From Halomonas sp. LR3S48 (GTDB lineage: Bacteria; Pseudomonadota; Gammaproteobacteria; Pseudomonadales; Halomonadaceae): a stretch of 64,000 bases of DNA. The stretch is taken from the NCBI RefSeq assembly GCF_025725665.1, contig NZ_CP107009.1, positions 3,968,001 to 4,032,000 on the forward strand, given 5' to 3'. The position numbers and the translations under genes are program-made. This document shows, in pieces, positions 61,984 through 64,000 of the stretch. Position 1 is the stretch's first letter. The number at the start of each line of letters is the position of its first letter. Below the pieces are notes generated by a model. It was given only the letters and a program-made list of their open reading frames with translations, was not told where the DNA came from and ran no database searches.

Positions 61984-62313
61984 ATGGGAAGTCTCTACGC
62001 AAACGACAACGCTCGACTCAGCACGGCACACACCCCTCGGGATTCTCAGGCGTGGCAGCACGCCCTGGATCTTGCCCTGGCCGCCCATAACAGCGAAGAC
62101 GCCCTGGCCCGCTATCCGCATGTGGCCTTCGCCTTCCCTTCGTCCGCGCCCAACCCCTACAGCCGCGAATACCCGCTGCTCGACTATCGAGAGCTCAAGG
62201 AGTGGGCGAGCTCGCGGGGCTGGCGGGTCCGCCCCGCTCCCGAGCGCGCCCCGGCGGGCGAGAAGTACAGCCCCCCGGTACGCTTCACGCGCTTGCCGTC
62301 TCGCTACCATTGA
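61984..62313 (+). CDS. hypothetical protein
   Basis: A 109-residue soluble protein of mixed composition with a Pro/Arg/Tyr-rich C-terminus (RPAPERAPAGEKYSPPVRF). The middle carries a helix WQHALDLALAAHNSEDALARYP. GAGG lies about eight bases before the ATG. It lies 60 bp after the basic 42-residue protein on the same strand, so the two could form one transcript. No family is recognised. Confidence 0.5.
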   Translation: MGSLYANDNARLSTAHTPRDSQAWQHALDLALAAHNSEDALARYPHVAFAFPSSAPNPYSREYPLLDYRELKEWASSRGWRVRPAPERAPAGEKYSPPVRFTRLPSRYH

Positions 62314-62374
62314 AACTGATTGCCGCATGCTCCCAAGATAGCGGGCAGGCGGTCCACGGACAGGGACCGAACCC

Positions 62375-62830
62375 ATGAACCAAGCTCGGCGGACCACCTT
62401 GCGCATCGCCGCGGCAGTGATCCTCGATAGCGAGGGACGCCTGCTGCTTGTGCGCAAGCGTGGCACCGAACGCTTCATGCAAGCCGGCGGCAAGCTAGAA
62501 CCAGGCGAACCCGCAGAGGCCGCGCTGCGCCGAGAGCTGCACGAAGAACTCGGCCAAGCACCGAGCGCCCTGCGTCTGCTTGGCGAATTCACTGCTCCGG
62601 CCGCCAACGAGCCCGGCTGTCAGGTCCATGCCTGGCTGTTCCTGGCCAAGCTGCCGTCACACTCGTTGTTGGCCGCCGCGGAGATCGCCGAGCTCCGCTG
62701 GGTAACGCCCGATGAGGCACGTGAGCTTCCTCTGGCGGCACTGACGCGCGAGCACGTGCTACCGCTGGCGGTACGACTGAGCCCTAGCCAAGAGCATACT
62801 GACGAAATGGAACGTCTGGGAGGCAGTTGA
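62375..62830 (+). CDS. Nudix hydrolase
   Basis: A 151-residue Nudix protein. The box GKLEPGEPAEAALRRELHEELG (about 39-60) follows the pattern Gx5Ex7REUxEExGU, with all catalytic Glu residues kept. It hydrolyses a nucleoside diphosphate linked to X; the substrate cannot be assigned. FMQAGGKLEPGE resembles small MutT/ADP-ribose-type members. AGGGA lies before the ATG. Confidence 0.9.
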   Translation: MNQARRTTLRIAAAVILDSEGRLLLVRKRGTERFMQAGGKLEPGEPAEAALRRELHEELGQAPSALRLLGEFTAPAANEPGCQVHAWLFLAKLPSHSLLAAAEIAELRWVTPDEARELPLAALTREHVLPLAVRLSPSQEHTDEMERLGGS

Positions 62831-62887
62831 ACTCGAGCAGGCTCGCGAGCGATGCCATCAAATGCTGCTGGATGAGGATGGCTAGAA

Positions 62888-64000
62888 CTAATGTCGCTCC
62901 CGGCGCCGTCGCTGCCAACGCCCGTAGCAGTTGGCGAAAGGTGTCGCGGTAATCCCGTGTACAGTCATCGAGGCCAGCACGATCAGAGTGCCGACCGTCC
63001 AGGCCAGATCGTAACCGCTGCGGCTCGACACCAGCGTGGCGTAGTAGAGCGCCGACACACCGATCGGGCCGAACCAGCCCATGATCAGGGTGATTGGCCA
63101 GTTACGCATCGCTGGCAGCCAGGGCCGCAGCAGCAGGATGACCGGCAGGCGGCGAAACAGCAGTACGAGCAGGGCCAATAGCGCTCCTTGCAGACCCAGC
63201 GCCTGCCACTCGGACCAAGGGGCAATCAGGCCGAACAGGACGAAAACCGGCATCGTCAGCAGAATGTTGACCGCCTCCTGGACGTTATCTTCCTCGCTAC
63301 GCTCCTTGCCGCCCACTTCTTGATCAAAGGCCAGGCCAGCAGCGAAGACACCCAGGATGCTGTTGGTTCCCAACAGTTGGCCCAAGCCTAGCACCAGGAT
63401 AGTGAGTGCCAGGGTGATGGAAAGAAAAGAAGGTTGATCGAGAAAGCCACGCTCTTCGGACCACTGCAAGGCTCGCCCTGCCGCCCAGCCAAGCGCGATC
63501 CCGATGAGCACACCCCCGCCGATCTCCCACAGCCAGACCCTGCCGAACCAGTCGAGCCAGGCATCTCCGGCAGGCAGGGACAACAGCAAGATCGGCAGCA
63601 GGACGAAGGGATAGGCCAGGCCATCGTTGGCGCCGGACTCGCTGGAAAGCAGGTGACGATAGCTGTCGGGGAGATTCTCCTTTGCCACCCCGCCGGTGAC
63701 GATGGAAGACGCCACCACCGGGTCGGTGGCACAGACAGTGCCGCCGACCAGCAGTGTCAACAACAAGGGCAGGCCCATGACCCAGTGAGTCAGCAGCGAG
63801 CTGATCAGGAACATGGCCGGCATGGCGATGCCCAGCAGCACCAGCAGCGAGCGCCAGTGCACGAAGGGATAGCTGGGCGGAAGACGCAGCGCAATGCCCA
63901 TCAAGCTGATGCCGAGCGTCAGCCGCGCCGTCTCCTCGAGCATTCGCTTGGCATCGCCCCACTCCATCGGGTCAAGTGCGCTCAGGCCATGGGGCCCCAG
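62888..64000 (-). CDS. CPA1-type cation:proton antiporter (NhaP-like), 5' end outside window
   Basis: The frame stays open to the last base, so the N-terminus is missing; 370 residues are visible. They form about ten to twelve helices typical of Na+(K+)/H+ antiporters. TVCATDPVVASSIV and SESGANDGLAYPFVLLP carry the conserved ND pair of CPA1. TNSILGVFAAGLAFDQEVGGKER and GWFGPIGVSALYYATLV follow. The edge residues LGPHGLSALDP also fit the family. Salt and pH homeostasis is the expected role. An ATG at 63967 is internal, not the real start. Confidence 0.9.
   Translation of the reverse strand: MGPHGLSALDPMEWGDAKRMLEETARLTLGISLMGIALRLPPSYPFVHWRSLLVLLGIAMPAMFLISSLLTHWVMGLPLLLTLLVGGTVCATDPVVASSIVTGGVAKENLPDSYRHLLSSESGANDGLAYPFVLLPILLLSLPAGDAWLDWFGRVWLWEIGGGVLIGIALGWAAGRALQWSEERGFLDQPSFLSITLALTILVLGLGQLLGTNSILGVFAAGLAFDQEVGGKERSEEDNVQEAVNILLTMPVFVLFGLIAPWSEWQALGLQGALLALLVLLFRRLPVILLLRPWLPAMRNWPITLIMGWFGPIGVSALYYATLVSSRSGYDLAWTVGTLIVLASMTVHGITATPFANCYGRWQRRRRERH

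Overview
The window is a dense, GC-rich chromosomal segment of a gammaproteobacterium, most likely a member of the Halomonadaceae (Halomonas or a close relative). This rests on the Trk potassium system, many CDSs of Halomonas type, and a gene order (aroE-hemF-tsaC-dprA-LysM / def-fmt-rsmB-trkA) that mirrors the Pseudomonas trkA-aroE neighbourhood. The species is inferred, not shown. I see no rRNA, tRNA, CRISPR array, prophage or insertion sequence. Almost all of it is core or near-core gene content, with the more unusual signals in intergenic DNA.

Layout. 1-5431: end of an M48 peptidase gene, a small membrane protein, then a leftward block LysM-dprA-tsaC-hemF-aroE. 5610-13113: rightward def-fmt-rsmB, dodecin, trkA-trkH and a TraB-family membrane protein. 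13110-18585: an HTH regulator facing away from a diguanylate cyclase with a degenerate bacteriophytochrome-like sensor, then leftward tapT (DTW), a sirtuin and aceK. 18771-28801: a GT4 glycosyltransferase overlapping a PAP2 phosphatase, an SDR, a tandem PPC-domain surface protein, glutamate dehydrogenase, truC, tcdA, a DUF1653 protein and a leftward NMT1/THI5-type ABC importer. 29114-30564: bacterioferritin and bacterioferritin-associated ferredoxin, each with a clear terminator, and an RDD membrane protein. 30602-39342: lptF-lptG facing away from pepA, then ilvE, holC and valS, with holC bracketed by two copies of an 89-bp repeat.

39434-45133 is the most informative region. A PAS-AAA-Fis sigma-54 activator gene is followed by three palindromes of the form TGTCCG-N6-CGGACA, a nearly perfect -24/-12 promoter, a TRAP transporter (dctP, hairpin, dctQ, dctM) and a 3-hydroxybutyrate-dehydrogenase-like SDR. 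Together they look like a self-contained, sigma-54-controlled uptake and oxidation module for a hydroxy or keto acid, possibly 3-hydroxybutyrate.

45217-54790: a PAP2-family membrane protein, a META-domain lipoprotein, glyoxalase I, a CopG-like DUF411 protein, tag, a YdjM-like membrane protein, azoR, sodB, a MliC-type lipoprotein, and metE facing away from metR. 54777-57104: an RstA/RstB-like two-component system. 57480-61688: nrdA-nrdB preceded by two NrdR boxes 31 bp apart. 61795-64000: a 42-residue basic protein with an internal repeat, a hypothetical protein, a Nudix hydrolase and a CPA1-type Na+/H+ antiporter cut by the window end.
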